Assembly: GCA_023055355.1 (NCBI GenBank)
Contig: JALJCS010000001.1
Coordinates: 106,098,881-106,162,880 of the forward strand
DNA length: 64,000 nucleotides
Direction: 5' to 3'
Source of the DNA: Agelaius tricolor
Taxonomy: Eukaryota; Chordata; Aves; Passeriformes; Icteridae
The number at the start of each line of letters is the position of its first letter. Position 1 is the stretch's first letter. This document shows, piece after piece, positions 10,381-24,003 of this stretch. A program made the position numbers and the translations under genes. The notes beneath the pieces are model-generated. The model saw nothing but the letters and a program-made list of their open reading frames with translations, had not been told where the DNA came from and searched no databases.

Positions 10381-10468
10381 GAAAAAAGAAAAGAAAAGAA
10401 AAGAAAGAAAAGAAAAGAAAAGAAAAGAAAAGAAAAGAAAAGAAAAGAAAAGAAAAGAAAAGAAAAAA
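10381..10468. repeat. (GAAAA)n pentanucleotide microsatellite
   Basis: About 16 GAAAA-type units with slight irregularity at the start, purine-only on the plus strand. No recognisable retroelement body precedes it, so I cannot say whether it began as a poly(A) tail. Confidence 0.95.
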
Positions 10469-13400
10469 AGAACAAACCAGAATAACCCCCAATTTCACTG
10501 AGAATTCACCCAATGGGTGAAATTCAACTTTATGTTTCTTCTTTCTCTAAGGTTGTCTATCAGTATAGTGCTTTAACAGCCCCATAGTAATTTGTGCCTC
10601 TTGTTATAATTTTTCTTTCCTCCTGGTAGTTTCTCTTAAAAGAAACTTTCTTTAAAGAAAAGTGGATAATTTAGGGTTTTTGTCCTATCCTCTAATTCTC
10701 ACTCACTGACATTTTAGAAATCAATAACAAACATGATGTTTATTTCACAGGTGATAAGATTGCTTTTTTTTTTCTCCTAATGTGCTGCAAGAACTGTATT
10801 TTACTTCTCTGAAAATAATGTACCCTTTTTGCCAGGATTTCTTTATCAGGTTGGAGAAGTGGACTGAAATATCTGTTTTTTCCTTCAGAATGATGTTTGA
10901 CACCCTGCTCCCTCTGCAGCCACATTTCTATGCAGAAGGAAGCTCTGTTTTTTCATGGGACATTTAGTACAACACTTTAAATGCCTACAGTCTGCTTTCC
11001 CATTTCCCCAGGAAAATGGACTGCTAAGAGTAGCAATACATCACTGCATTATTTCCATCTGCTGCCCTGACACAACTTTCTTCCCTCTGTCTCGCAGGCA
11101 AGATGCTTCACCAAAATAGCAACAAGACTGCACCAAGTAACTGCAAGAAGTCATTGCCACCAGGTGGTGCTGCTAAACACAATTTTCCACATCTTTTAAT
11201 CCCTGTGGGAGTGAAGCAGTCTGGAAGAGATCGACCCAACCACTGTTTTTAACTTGGTCAGTTTTAAAAATAAGCCATTCTTCAGCTTGCTCAGTTTTAA
11301 AAACAAATCATTCTCCTAGGGGAGGAGAGAGCAGAGCACCCTCTCTGCCTGGGTACCTAAGAAGAATCAATGCCTGAGCCAAATCCCTGGTATGACAGCA
11401 TTTTTGTATGCAAACATAACCACCATTATCACAGACATAGCTCCTATATTTCACAACTACTTCTGTCAAGCCAGGGCAGTGTGCAGGGTCCAGACATTTC
11501 CTGCTCTTGGTTAGAGAGACAGGGGTAGCAATGAGTGAGTCCTGAGTTTGGGAAAAAGGATAATAAATTGTTAATAGTTTGCCCTACCCAGATAGCAATG
11601 TTCCAGGTAGATATGATTTAAAGGGACTAAAGAAATGAAAGGCCAACTCTAGAGAAAGGACAGACTGCACTTTTTTGAATCTGAATCCTTACGTGATTGC
11701 TTTAGAAATTTCTGCTGCTCCAATGTGCCTGAGAGTTAAAAAAGCAATATGATCCCAGTACTACATAATAAATCTCAAGTTTACTCCCCAAGCTCTTTAT
11801 CTCTTCCAGATAGATAATGTAAGATGCCATCAGGTTTCCTCCCCAAGCTCTTTGAATCTTTCAAATATCTAGTTGCAAGGAGCTATCATTAGCTCTGAAG
11901 TGTGTGCAACTATCACATGCAGTGAGAAATATTTTTTGAAAACACAGTATCAAATGTTAATAAATTCCTCTGTGTCCCTGCTTGGGATTTTTGTTATTAT
12001 TAATTAATTGGTACTTCAAAATGTATTGGCTCATTTGTACATTTCTTGAGCTAAAGTTTTCACAGCACGGCAATTGTCTGTTGCTTGAATCTGTATTTTC
12101 CATGCTACCATTGGCTATGAGCAAAGGCACATAATGTAAAAAAAAAAAATCTGTTTCTAGTGATCTTTTCTCACAGAAAAGGTTTCAGAGACATTAAGAG
12201 GAATGTTTTTATGCCATGCTTAATATTTAGAGAGAAATAGAAAAGGTCATTCAGATATTCATTATCCAGTTTGGTTTTCCTCCCTAAAGTTGACTTTACT
12301 TATATGATTTATGATATTATAGTCAAAAAACTTGCAAGAATGTGCATGGAAAGTCATGATTTGAGACTTGATGAGGCTATTTTCCTTGCTGACATGAAGT
12401 AATACTGTTGGCATTTATTTGCATATTTTCCTGCACAGCAACAGTCATATATAATTCAAATTCAGAGCCAAGCACTCTGGGTTCTGCCCAAGTAACATCT
12501 CTCCTTTTCCACTTTTTGGGGGTTTTTTCAATTGTAAGTTTTTTCATTATGTGTCTATTTGGCATCTTCATGAAAGTTCCTTCTCAAAAGTTCTTTATTT
12601 ATATTTTTTTCCTTTAATGCTGATTTTTATTTAAATTTGCAGCAAGCTACTATGTTAGGCAAATCAGAACATACCTGGAGAATAAAAAGGTTTATGTAAA
12701 ACAGATCTGTAACATTTAAGAGAACCCTCTAGAGTCATAACCCACTTGATTCAACCATCTGTCTGAGCACGTTCTTTATGACTAAATTTACAATCTGCCC
12801 TCTAATTTTAATCTTTTACAACATGAGGATACCTGTGGAGCAGGTTTTAGACCATCAGCTCAGTCAACACTTGCCAGTAGAAGTCATTTTGACAACTGTT
12901 CTGTGAGCAAAGTCAAACACAAAATTTTATAGTGACTGTTCTTTTTTTAATAAAACAACAACAAGAAGAGTATTTTCCTTCAAACCCCTTGGTTGCATCT
13001 TTGGTCACATTATAAAGGAAGAATATTTTGTTCTTCGCCGTCACACCAAGGTGCTGACAATGCTGCAGGCAAGTCCTTTTTCCTATGGCTGATACAGCAA
13101 CCACGGACAGAGCAGAACTAGGAACAGGCTACAAATTAAAAAAGGGAAAAATTTCAGTTTGAACCAGTAGAGACACTAGAGAGCTCTGCCCATTCAATAT
13201 TTTTCAGCTGCTTTTATGTGGCTGAAACAATGAATTCCAGTTTACATCTAGGTCCTCCTAGAGTGTGCACCTGGTATCATTAGAGCTATGTCATTAAGCT
13301 TCAGGTCCTGTTGTGCAAATGTATCCTTCTAATTGTCCTGCACTTAGTTTTATAAATCTCTTTCTTCTTCTCCACATCTTTCTTAATTACTGTTTTGAAA

Positions 13401-14906
13401 TTTTCCACCTTGAAGGGGGTTCTACACGTTTCTACTTCTGTTGGCAGAGGCACCTGCATGACTGAGACCTATTACCACTCTCCAGCTTTGGTTTGTGACA
13501 GTCAGCAGAGGAAGAGAAGCAGAATTGCCCAGGAATGTTAATAGAACAAGGGCAAAAGGCTAACTCAAAATGAGCTGATAATGTGTCACTCAGAGGATCT
13601 GAGTCCTCCTCCCCAGAAAGTGTGCTTTATTGCTTTACACTGCAGTTAGAAAATTAAAATTGTGTACATAAAATGATATATACACAGAGATGTGTAGAGT
13701 TTGAATTAGCTAGGCACTTTGTGACATAATTTTTTCTGCACTGAAAATGTGTGGGGATATTGCTTCTCCTAGAGTTTTTTTCCTTCTAGACCATTGTTTT
13801 TCTCTGAAATACCAAGCAAACACTCGTGTATAAAATCAGTCTCTAATTGAAGAGAATTGTGTTTGCCTATAATGAATGGTAGCATGAAAGCACCCATATG
13901 ACCTTACTTGTTAGATTTAGAAAAAGATAATCAAAAACATTACGCTCCAGCAGTTGTTATTAAGTACTTAACAATGGGCTCTTCAATCCTAAGGAAAAAT
14001 ATTGAAAACATCCCCTGAATAACAAGAGCAAGAAAAGTACTTCTTTGTTAGACAAGCTCTGTATTTGTAGTTGCTGGCAACTGCTATCAAAGATAAAAGG
14101 CAATCATAATCATAATTGCATTTTAAACTTCATCTAAATGTGTGATTTGTAAGTCTTAGCAGTTAATAAGTTTTTAGATTTTTGTCTGCAGCAAACTGGA
14201 AGGTATTTCTTTTGAGTACAGCGGATTTCTTCAAAGCCAGGGTAAAAAAATATTTTAAGAACAGTGAAACAATGTCTAACAAGAAGTACATGCTTGGATA
14301 GCTCTGCAGTCATTTAACTTTGCTGATGGATATTAACTTCCTTGATAAGAAATTCAGATTATATATAAATCTGGTAATGATAATTCATAGCACTTTTAGG
14401 AGAAAGCAATTTATTTCAATACAGGAGCAATTTTTTTTCTTTAGACTACTTAAAATATAAATCTTTGGAAATCAGAAGTATTTTGAAGAAATTACATTGT
14501 AACTGAAAAATTCAGAATAAATAGACCTCACAGCTTTTCAGACTTGTAGAAAGTTTAAAGACATTTTAACATTCATGATTCTTTATAATACCTCAGATAA
14601 AGTATAACATTTTAAAATTATCTAATGTTAAAATATATAGTAAAAATTACAGTTACTTAATTTTTTAAATTATATCTGTATATTAGATTTAAATGGGTGC
14701 TTAGGTAAAATGTTGATATTACTAATGATTACGTTCTTCAGAAAGAGGGAATATATTCTTGTAATTTCTACTGTTTTACCCTACAATGGAATAGAATAAA
14801 ATACGAAGAACAAATATGGTGAAAAAATATGGTCATACAACTGCATTAGAAAAATACAGTAAATACAGAAGGATACATCTGATAAGTCTTAAAGTCACAT
14901 AGAACA
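10469..14906. other. AT-rich unique sequence, no gene seen
   Basis: Apart from the exon-like segment at 11098-11163 I see no gene. A small palindrome TTCACCC-AAT-GGGTGAA sits at about 10506-10522. Open frames are all below 70 codons. No repeat family was recognised. Confidence 0.5.
11098..11163 (+). other. Exon-like segment, 66 nt (low confidence)
   Basis: A strong acceptor context (ACTTTCTTCCCTCTGTCTCGCAG, polypyrimidine at about 11075-11092, AG at 11096-11097) is followed by 66 nt open in frame 1 for 22 codons (starting ARCFTKIATRLHQ) and a fair donor CCAG|GTGGTG with GT at 11164-11165. The length is a multiple of three. The donor is not strong and no partner exon is identified. Pseudo-exons of this quality occur by chance in introns. 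Confidence 0.15.
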
Positions 14907-14957
14907 TTTGTACATAGATTAAAAACCTACTGAACAGGTTTTTAATCTATGTACAAA
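14907..14957. repeat. Perfect 22-bp inverted repeat, 7-nt loop
   Basis: The left arm (14907-14928, starting TTTGTACATAGATT) is the exact reverse complement of the right arm (14936-14957); the loop is ACTGAAC. The next base pair outside the arms does not match. The arms are AT-rich and the transcript could fold into a 22-bp stem. The loop is short compared with most microRNA precursors, and no TA or other target duplication is evident. It may come from a templated snap-back replication error, or it may be the relic of a small transposon. Confidence 0.97.
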
Positions 14958-17900
14958 AAAATTACATCTGTAACCTCTACCTCTTGCCACTGTGTGTTTT
15001 ATTTTACATGGTAAAGCCAGCCTCCTGGGAGACCAAACCTACTGAGAATCCTTCCATGTATCTGAAGACCTGTATGAAGAATACTCCCTTTTGCTGGTCA
15101 AAAAACTTAGTTCTTTCACTGAACCTTGTTGGCCATGTTTTCCAAACTTCTGTCACTTGCTGTTCAGTGAATTGCCCGGTTTGTGCTGTCCCCTCACTGG
15201 CACAGAGTGGAGCAGGGCCATTACCAAGAACAAGGAGAAAGAATCCACTGTGCAAAATACATTATTTGCTTAGGGAGACTGTATTTCTCCTCTCAAAGAA
15301 CCCATGATTTTACCAATTATACACATTTCACTTGCAAAATTATTAGAGCTGAACTAGAGTGCTTTGTTCTAAAATAAATGCTCCAGGGCTGGCAATTAAC
15401 TGAGGTGTAACTGTTCTGCTTTAACACAAAGACTTTTTTTAATTTCCAAAGTGAATTATTATTCTTGGTATTCTTATTAGGACAAACTAAAGTACTTTTT
15501 TTATTGTGAAGCATGAAGTCTAGTAAATGACTGACCTCTTATTGTCAAAAAAGAATATAATAAACTAAGGACTGCTAGGCTACAAACAACCCCTGGCCAT
15601 TTTCCTTGGGAAATTGACACAAGTTTCTTTGGGAACTGGTGTGAGTGTGACTGAGCAGGACACCAACACTGCAGTGAGGGTTGCTTCATATTGGAGAGAT
15701 TGTCCTGTGACCAGTGTAATTTTGTCCAGTGGAAAAGTAGCATTACTGATCTAATTATTCTATCAGCCCAAATACATCCTTCCCTCAGGAAAATCTAGTA
15801 TGTGTTCCAGAGATTTTTGGGGGTTTTTTTGGCTATTGAAAAGGACAGTCCCTAATATAACTATCCCTTCAAACACAGGCAATTTAGACTTGCTCTTATG
15901 CTCTCTTTCAAGTCCAGGGGAGTTTGTCTTCTCACACCATAATTCAGTTAATGGTGAAACTTTCCTCTGTTTCTAGCTCTTCTATCCCAATTTTGCCAAA
16001 GCAGTCAGTAGCAAAATGTTTTGAATGTTCTCATAGACACAGAGCAATGAACTCTAGTTCCTGAAGAATTATCTTCTGCACTGTGTGATTTCCAAAGTGT
16101 GTGGTTTTAGTTCTGCTTCTGATTTAAAAGAAAATAAAAAGGTTATTGACATATTTTTGGGGGATCTCGAGTCTATCAATGCATTAAACATCCATCTTCA
16201 ATAAATAATTTCAAGATAAAATGTCTCCAGAAACATAGTCATAGGATTATCTAGCTTTTTGGAACTTGAACCATGCAACCATGAGCTTAACCATGCATTC
16301 TTTGACATGTCTAAACTGTGTAGTTCCCAAGTATATTCAGAATTCCAAAGCCAGAGGTTTTAGAAGTTCAAAATTTCAAAAGCATTGATGAAGGAGAGTT
16401 TTCAAGACTGGTTTTATCTTTAGAAGTCTACACTTTAGTAATATTCTGAATTTCATTCATTGAACATGACCCTTACATGTATGTTTCAGTGTAAGTATTA
16501 GCTAATTTAATTTAGTGTCCAGACTTCATCAATGTCTCAGAGTAAGATATTTTGAAAGCTCTAGTACTTATCCTCTGTAAAAGTGTAATAATTTCTTCAG
16601 TGCTATGAATAAACAGGTGGTTGCTAAACGAGCTGAAGTATGACCTGATGTCTTTCATTATCTAGAGATAATGAAGCACACCTTTTTTGTCCCTTAATTT
16701 TAGATCATCACAGGTCCAGCTTTTACTGCTTTGCTTCAAACTGCATGTAGTGGCCACTGCTGTGTTTTGTTTGAATGAAGTATCATAGCCAAGACTTTTA
16801 TAAAGCGCTATATTTTCTCTGTCAGGGAAGACCAAATTGATAAAGAAAAATGGTGACATGAATTGTTACACAACAGACATCAGCCTTAGAAAGCATTTTT
16901 CAGACCCATCAAGTTCTCTTAGTGAATACAAAAATGTATTTATATGGAAAGTAATACAGCCTGGCTGTAATTCACCGTAGTAAATTAATATCTCCAGTGA
17001 CAGTACCTAATTAAACTGAACCTTGTGACCTTCTCATGATTAAGAGTTGCAATAGCTCCAGTGACTTATGAACCACCAAACACAGTTACAAAATAAGTAA
17101 GGTGATTCTATCAGAAACCTACCATCTGAAAAAGTTTCAACTTGATGAAGATTTTAATTGACATATTCTAATTTCTGTTGCAAATCTTAGCAGATTTGCA
17201 GAAACCAGATACTGCAATCAATTAATTGCAGCTAGGGCATTGTACATGCTTCAGAAGATGCACTTAATATTTTAGAGCAAATAAAGCTAGACATGCAGAA
17301 TAATAAAATAGTTACCAAAAATTGTGATTAAAAAAATTATCTTAAAAAAATCCAAATAAAAAGTCCTGATTTTTGAACAACACCACATGTACTACACTAT
17401 TAATTTAGAAAATGTGTGACAATGTGATGTTTTGCCCCACATTAATTTGATTTGTAGTGTAACTTAAAGTTTTGTGTCTTTACATGGCCCAAGAAATATT
17501 TGAATATAAGAACAGATGTCTTTGACAGAAATGACAAGAGTACAACATACTCACATAAGCATTTCTTATGTAGATGATGCAAAGGATCAGTGTTTTGCCT
17601 TTTTTTTTAGTCTTCTGCAAAATGAAGAAGGAGTGGAACAGGTTTAGTGGAAGAGACTGTGCAGACTGCTTTGATGGTGGGCAGGCTCTCCAGTCAGCAC
17701 AGCCCTGAGCCTCCCTTCCACAGGCCAGATGTAGACAGATCACTTTTCACCTATTTTCCCTGATGCTTCACTGCGTAAGCACCTCAGCGCACAGTGATGG
17801 GATGTTTCACCCCTGTGTATAATGGCATAAATAAACCTTTGTCCTGAGCTCTGGGCATATCTCAAGGCCCACACCACCGGGAAATTGTGCAGGTGATCAT

Positions 17901-18032
17901 TGTGCAGATATGTGGAGTGACTGTAGGCTAGTGCTGCTGTTCAAGTTCAGTCACTGTGTCACCAGGTAGAGGAGAATCGTGGCGGAGGAATGTGGAAAAG
18001 GGGACACCTAATCCCTGCCTTTCCTTTGGGGT
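14958..18032. other. AT-rich unique sequence, no gene seen
   Basis: Overlapping short open frames at 14984-15377 (up to 107 codons) resemble nothing known. At 17820-17880 an AATAAA followed by moderately GC-rich DNA looks a little like an LTR polyadenylation region, but I cannot place it in a family. Confidence 0.5.
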
Positions 18033-18071
18033 TCTTGGACAAGGTAGGAAGGGCTCTTGGACAAGGTAGGA
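18033..18071. repeat. Short direct tandem duplication, period 22 bp
   Basis: The 17-mer TCTTGGACAAGGTAGGA occurs at 18033-18049 and again at 18055-18071, separated by AGGGC. A recent local duplication. Confidence 0.95.
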
Positions 18072-19149
18072 GAGATGTACAGTTTACCAAAGTCCTAGCC
18101 CTAGTGAATTTTTCAGATTTTATCTTATGAGTATTTAGGAGAATGGACTTTCCAATAAAAGATTTAAATATCGAGTAAATAAGCCGTGATCAGCTTCAAA
18201 AGATGGTGGCCAAAACAGTTGAGGATCTGAAACAGAACTGTCTAGAGCACAGGGGCTGCTCCTAGCAGAATACTGGGATATGGGGGACATTGGTTTTACC
18301 TCACTACTCACAGGTGAAGATCCTTCAACTGAGGTCTACACTTCTGGAGTAAGTCTTCTAAGTGCAGAGCTATTGAGAAAGTCATGAGGTGCATCACCAC
18401 CTTCTATTACTAAAAGAATTAACCACGTTTTGAGTTAAACTATAGATATTATTTTAGAATGTGTCTGTACCACTAGATAACCTGAGTCTCTGCAGCCACT
18501 TTAGTCTTTCCTGTAGAATTCATATACTGCCAATAATGTAGCTGGATACCTACATTAAGTGGCCTGGATCATATTTCACAGATTTTTGAGTTTCCTAAAT
18601 GCTTTGTCTTCGGAAATCCACCTTAGATTGCATCTTCTCTGATGAATGAAAGGTATAATCAAAACATCCCTCATCTCTCCAATGAATACATAAAAACTAG
18701 TGAACTGTATCACTTCCTTTTACCCAAGGGTTTTGCATCTGAAATGGAGATTCATTCCCACTGAAGAATAAATGCTGTGTGTGGTAAGCATTTTGAATAG
18801 CCTGATTTTCTACTGTTGGGTCAAAAGGAAAGAGACTGTAAAAAAGAATAGGATTTATAATGTGGTTATTTGACAGCTCAGTCCAAAGACTACTAAAGCT
18901 CTTGAGAGTTTTTCCATCAACATATTTGGAATTGGGCCACTAATGACTAGGAGGAAGAGAATTTTGAACTTGGGCTGGTTTAGTCAAATTTTATTTGAAT
19001 CTAAGTAATGTTAGATGCAGATTAGTACTCACTAATATGTCTGGCTGCTGCAATAAGACTTTGTGCCAGGGGAATTTTTTCTATCAAGTGGCCAGAGTAC
19101 TATAAGAATGGAGTACATAGAATATAGCTACCAATATCTGGTGGGTTAC
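18072..19149. other. AT-rich unique sequence, no gene seen
   Basis: No gene, repeat family or splice-bounded segment recognised. Confidence 0.5.
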
Positions 19150-19174
19150 AGAGAGAGAGAGAGAGAGAGAGAGA
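19150..19174. repeat. (GA)n dinucleotide microsatellite
   Basis: About 12 uninterrupted GA units. Confidence 0.95.
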
Positions 19175-22100
19175 TGTAATAAATGTGTCTGGGGAGAACA
19201 CATGTTCAGAAAACCTTCTGAAATGTCTCTTTAGCTTTTCCATAATTTTGACCAAATTAAAAAAAAGAAGAAATCTCATCTCCACATTTTATCTTCATTG
19301 GGAAAGTGTTCTATGCTGTTTAAAAGAAGCTAAACAGAGCTGTTTGCATGAGGGAGTGTATGTTAAGGGACTCTGTGTGCACTCCCTTTTTACTAACCAT
19401 GCGGGATTCTTAAAAAAACTGTCATGGTGACTTATGTTTAAGAAATAAATTTTGACTGAACCTTTCTAAAAAACACTTTCTAATTAACACAATTAAATCT
19501 CTGTTGTTCTCCAGAAGTAGGAGGGTGACAATTTTTAACAATGACTTAGAATATATCGTGTTACACATATAGTTATTATAAAAGTGTAAAACAATACCTG
19601 AACATTTTTTAAGCCTTGAATTTTGTGCCCAACCAACAGATTCTGTGCGCCAGATATTCCAATGGCATAAGTAAGGGAATTCTGAAAAAACAAAAATAAA
19701 GCATGATGATGTAATGCTCTTACATTATATTATTTTTCTTTTATGCTTACTCCTTTTTCTTATCAAATTAAGATGTTGATTTGTTTGTTTTATTGTTTGC
19801 TTGCTTTTCTGGTAGTCATGACTGACTAAATGAACAGTTTGGTATCTTAGATTTTAACGGTATGGGGAATAGTGCCTTAATAGAATTTCTGGAAGAGGCA
19901 TTAAATTGTGCAGACAAAAGTTTCTGAGTGCAAAAGGTAGGGAAAAAAAGTGTCTGCATCAAAGGTGTGCTCTAAGGCACATGGAAATTTCTCTGTCTTC
20001 CCTGGGTTTTCAATTATCCTTCACAGAAAAAGAGAGTAGCAGCCTAGCCCAGGGACAAGCACATACTGTTGTTCCATCAGCTTTGTGCTCAAGATAAAGT
20101 ATTTTTTGGCCTGAGGAGGAGGAAAGGTATGCAAACAGTCTGTGACAATCTGGTCACTGGAGTGCAGAGTATGACAGTACACCCAGATTTACTGCCATTA
20201 GCACATAATTCATCATTATACCCATCAGCTGATGAGCATCCTGCCTACATTGCTGTAAATTTGGATGGCTTATGGGAAACTCCAGATGATTTTTAAAGGT
20301 AATGTTCTCTCTAGTCACCTGAAAAAAATAGATTCCAGATTTTCTACTTAATAATTTTACTGCTTGGCAGTAAATGCTATTTTTGCGTGCAGGCTATTGC
20401 AGGAACACATAATTGATTCACCACCATCAGTGTGTTACATCATACTCAGCAATAAACAGCTTGATTCCAATCCAAACCAGCTTTTGTAGCCAATATACCA
20501 GAAAAACTTCTGTGAAACCATCTGTGACTGTCAAATCTAATGGGTTAGAGGCATGCACTGCTAAAGTGAGCAAGAGTCATCAGAAATGAAGGCTGTGAAA
20601 CTGCACAGTTAAATGCCAGAATGGATAAATTCTTTTGATTCCATTAGCCCAGCAGGTGACTTTATTCAACTGCTACCTCATCCTCTGTACCTTTGCAGTG
20701 AGCTTTGCCTACAGGGCAAGTTCACTGCCTACACTATTAATATAGACCAATATTGATTCATTAATATTGCATAAAAATGATCGTAGATTTTTTTTCTGTT
20801 GCATCCATTATTGATCCTTGTGATTAGAGTTAAAAAAACCCACACAACTAAACCAGAATTTGCAGCCCTGAAATTTGTGAATTATTTCTGATATTATCTG
20901 TGCTCAAATATATAGTCAAATTTTATGATGTCCTTCTGATAAGACCAATATGGCTCCAGTTCAGAATAAAACTACTCCAATATAAAGAAGTTGTTTGCCT
21001 AATTCAACTAATACTACACATTTATTTTAGGGTTTTTCTGGTGACCAAGTCTGAAATTGCCTTTGAAAATATTCCTTTAAAAGTATATGTACTATTACAC
21101 ATTAAACACCATTAAAAGTACCACATTAAAAAACTTCATTACTTTTGCACAGTCACATTTTCAAAGGTGGGAAGTGCCAGAACAAATTGTGCATATACAC
21201 CATGATGAATGCTGCATATGTAATGAGTAGTCCAATTATTAAATAAACATTGTGAGTGCTTATTTAGTAAAAAATTAATTATGAATATGGATGCTGTATT
21301 TTTTTCTGATGTGTGTTGTCAATAATATTTTCAGGAGTCACTGAATTTTTACACCTGACTCTAGGAAGAAAATTGAGAACAGAGAGCTCAGGAGATGTTC
21401 TCCTAGGTGAGAAAACTACTGCAGTGAGATGATGTCACAAATAAAATTTTAGTTTCCTGTACATGTAGTAATATTGTGTTGACCTAGGGTATATTCTGCC
21501 TCATGGGAAAGGGGAAAAGCAACTTTGTTCTGGCTACTAATCTAGTGACTAATTGTTTAGGAGGAGAAAGTAGCAGCTTGAACATCAAAAACAAGAGATT
21601 GATCCTCTGTCCTATTTTTTATGACTTCTCCCACTGTCCTGTCATTATTAATTTTATCCATCAAATTTAAATGACTTGAAAATAAGGCAAGAAGTGTGAA
21701 AATTAAGCTGGAATGCTTCATGCACAATCAAAACTATGACTGAAGTGGCATCACCCAAAGGTGGTGGGGTAACTCTGCTGACTGACAGTTTCCTAGAAAA
21801 AGTATAACTTGTTCAAAATGATGGGGAGAGAGGAGGAAACATGAAGGGTTCAAACACTTCATCTGAGGTAAACAATATTGATAGACTTACAGCTGTTGAA
21901 GAGCAGGGTTGGAAAGAAGTTCTTGAGAATCCAAAAGAAGGAGCACTTTGGACAACAGTGACAATGGATATGGTAAGAATTTGTGATTCACAAAAGACAG
22001 CAAAAGTAACTACACTTCAAGAATAAAGAATTAGGTAAACTCATAAAATGAATAAAACAAAATCTGCTGAAATTACAGTCACTCGTAGCTTGATGTGTCC

Positions 22101-23054
22101 CAAGACTACTCCCAGAAAAGCAGCAGTGCACCAAGTGGAGCTTCTGTTCTGAGAGCAGGCATATGGACTAATACTTTTCCTTAAGGTTGCTCCTCAATAA
22201 ACAACAACAAAAAATTTTTTTGAGGTGCACTGTCTTTATGAGCCCCAATACTAATGCATTTTGCAAGCTACCCTCTTTTTTATACATCCCAGTGTGATCC
22301 TTGGATTCAATTTCTTTTTCTTTTTTTTTTTCAGCATTGGTGGCATAACACTGCAAACATATGTCAGCTTGTGAACCACTAAAATCTGCATATTCTTTCC
22401 TAAGTAATGTCTTGGCAACTTCCTCCCTCTCCTCCATATATATTTAGATGATTATTAATGCCCATATGTTATACATGATGGAGCACAGGACAAAAAATAT
22501 ACACTGAAAGGGGAGGAAAACCACTTTCTTAGTAGAAAGTCCATGTAAAAATAGAACTCTTCTGCAAGCCTTTCTTCACACTGTTACAGAAAAATGGAGG
22601 TGAACTCACCCAAGAACATGTAGTGGGTAAGCTGAGATGGGTTGGCCAGTGAGAATGGCAGCCATCCTTATGGAGCTGTGTATGTACAAGCAGGCCATAC
22701 ATGGGATGAAGAAGCAGTTTCTGAACTTCTGAGGGAAAAATCTAGCCTTTTTTTCTGTGAGATTGGGATATCCTTTAGGAAAATACATGGCAGCAGTTGT
22801 ACTGAGCAGATCAGAATATGTGACAGTCAGAAGTTGACAAATGCTTTTGAGGACTTGCTGTGCTGGTCTTCCAAGGACAAGGGTGCACTGGGTCACCACG
22901 CAGCCACAGGCCTACAAACCTGCCTAGACACAAGGCAGTGTTCCTGTCATAGAAAATGCTCAGTGTTGGCCAGTAATGAGGAATGAATTCCAGTGCATAA
23001 CCTCTGACACTTTTGGCTGTTTTCAGACAACCAGTTATCCAAGGGTGTTCCTCA
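19175..23054. other. AT-rich unique sequence, no gene seen
   Basis: Open frames up to 114 codons (22642-22986, plus) have no recognisable product. The 22590-22990 stretch is somewhat richer in G+C and could be an old unclassified element, but no family motif is visible. A donor-like TAG|GTGAGA lies near 21411. Confidence 0.45.
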
Positions 23055-23345
23055 GTTCTCCATCCTACCTTAGGGATCCCATTTTAATGAATGGAAATGG
23101 TGGTGATCAGTAGTAGTAAAAACTGCATGGACAAAAAATGTAGGCAAGGTGAAGTGGACTGAGACAATGTAGATGCATGGCCTCAAAAACTTCTTCTGGC
23201 TTGTCTTCAGCTTACTGATCCTCTGAAGGTCCCCTGTGATCCATTCCGTGCCTATAGAATCCCATTATAAATGGCTACAATGGTTGCAGGTCAAAGCAGA
23301 TGAGATGGATTGAGACAGGTATTTGAGATGAATGGTCGCTTGAGG
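23055..23345 (+). repeat. Diverged direct duplication, offset about 183 bp
   Basis: The block at about 23055-23180 (containing GGGATCCCATTTTAATGAATGG and, about 75 bases on, GGACTGAGACAATGTAGATG) resembles the block at about 23237-23345 (AGAATCCCATTATAAATGGC, then GGATTGAGACAGGTATTTGAG). The second copy lacks part of the middle. Similarity is clear by eye but degraded, so the duplication is old. The unit matches no repeat family known to me. Confidence 0.5.
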
Positions 23346-23956
23346 CAATGTGCTCTTTCATACCAGACTGTGTCTCCTTTGTGCAAAACTCAACAGATTA
23401 TGGCCAGTCAGAACTAAGGTCAGTCAGCCCTAAGGTAATACCTACTTTCTTCCTGCATGGTTTTTCCCCAAATAAATGATGATGTTGTGGAGGGTTAAAT
23501 CTCACAGTATGATTTATCTGTCTCTTTTTTTCTCTACCAGTAGAGGAAAATTGATCATGAATCTTTCCACATTTTAGATGGAATTAATTTTAATTTTCAA
23601 TTCAGAAGAGTGTTTAATGAAAAAGATTTCTATTTGCAATGTGTCATTTTTTGGCTAAAAGAGAAGTTTCAGTTGGGGTCACTGGACAGTCCTCAAATAA
23701 TTAATTATGACTCTGGACTACAAGTAAGTAGGAATAGAGAATAAGTCTCCTTAGCTCATAGTAGAACGTGCCTGGAAATGATTTTCAAAACAGTCATCAA
23801 AATGGTCAAGTTATCTTTGTTGAAAGGACAATTGCCCATATTCTAATTGAATTATGTTTTCTTTTTATTTAGTATCTATTTTAATTAAGATACACAATCA
23901 TTTATCTACTAGAGAGGGGACAGAAATTCAAATCTTCCTTCTTTCCAGTGGAACAT

Positions 23957-24003
23957 TGTCATGGTTTAACCCTAGCTGGCAACTCAGCCACACAGAGCTA
24001 TGA
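23957..24003 (+). mobile_element. Avian ERV LTR 5'-end fragment
   Basis: TGTCATGGTTTAACCCTAGC followed by TGGCAACTCAGCCACACA matches the 5' terminus of a long terminal repeat found widely in bird genomes, starting with the expected TG. The resemblance fades after about 24003, although the following AATA/GAAAAAG-rich stretch to about 24100 could be more of the same LTR. No 3' end or internal retroviral sequence is visible. I cannot assign the retroviral class from this short piece. Confidence 0.55.

Noticed and set aside
17800..18000. LTR-like region with AATAAA
   Set aside because: Only a polyadenylation-like hexamer and moderate G+C; no terminal motif or family block could be matched.
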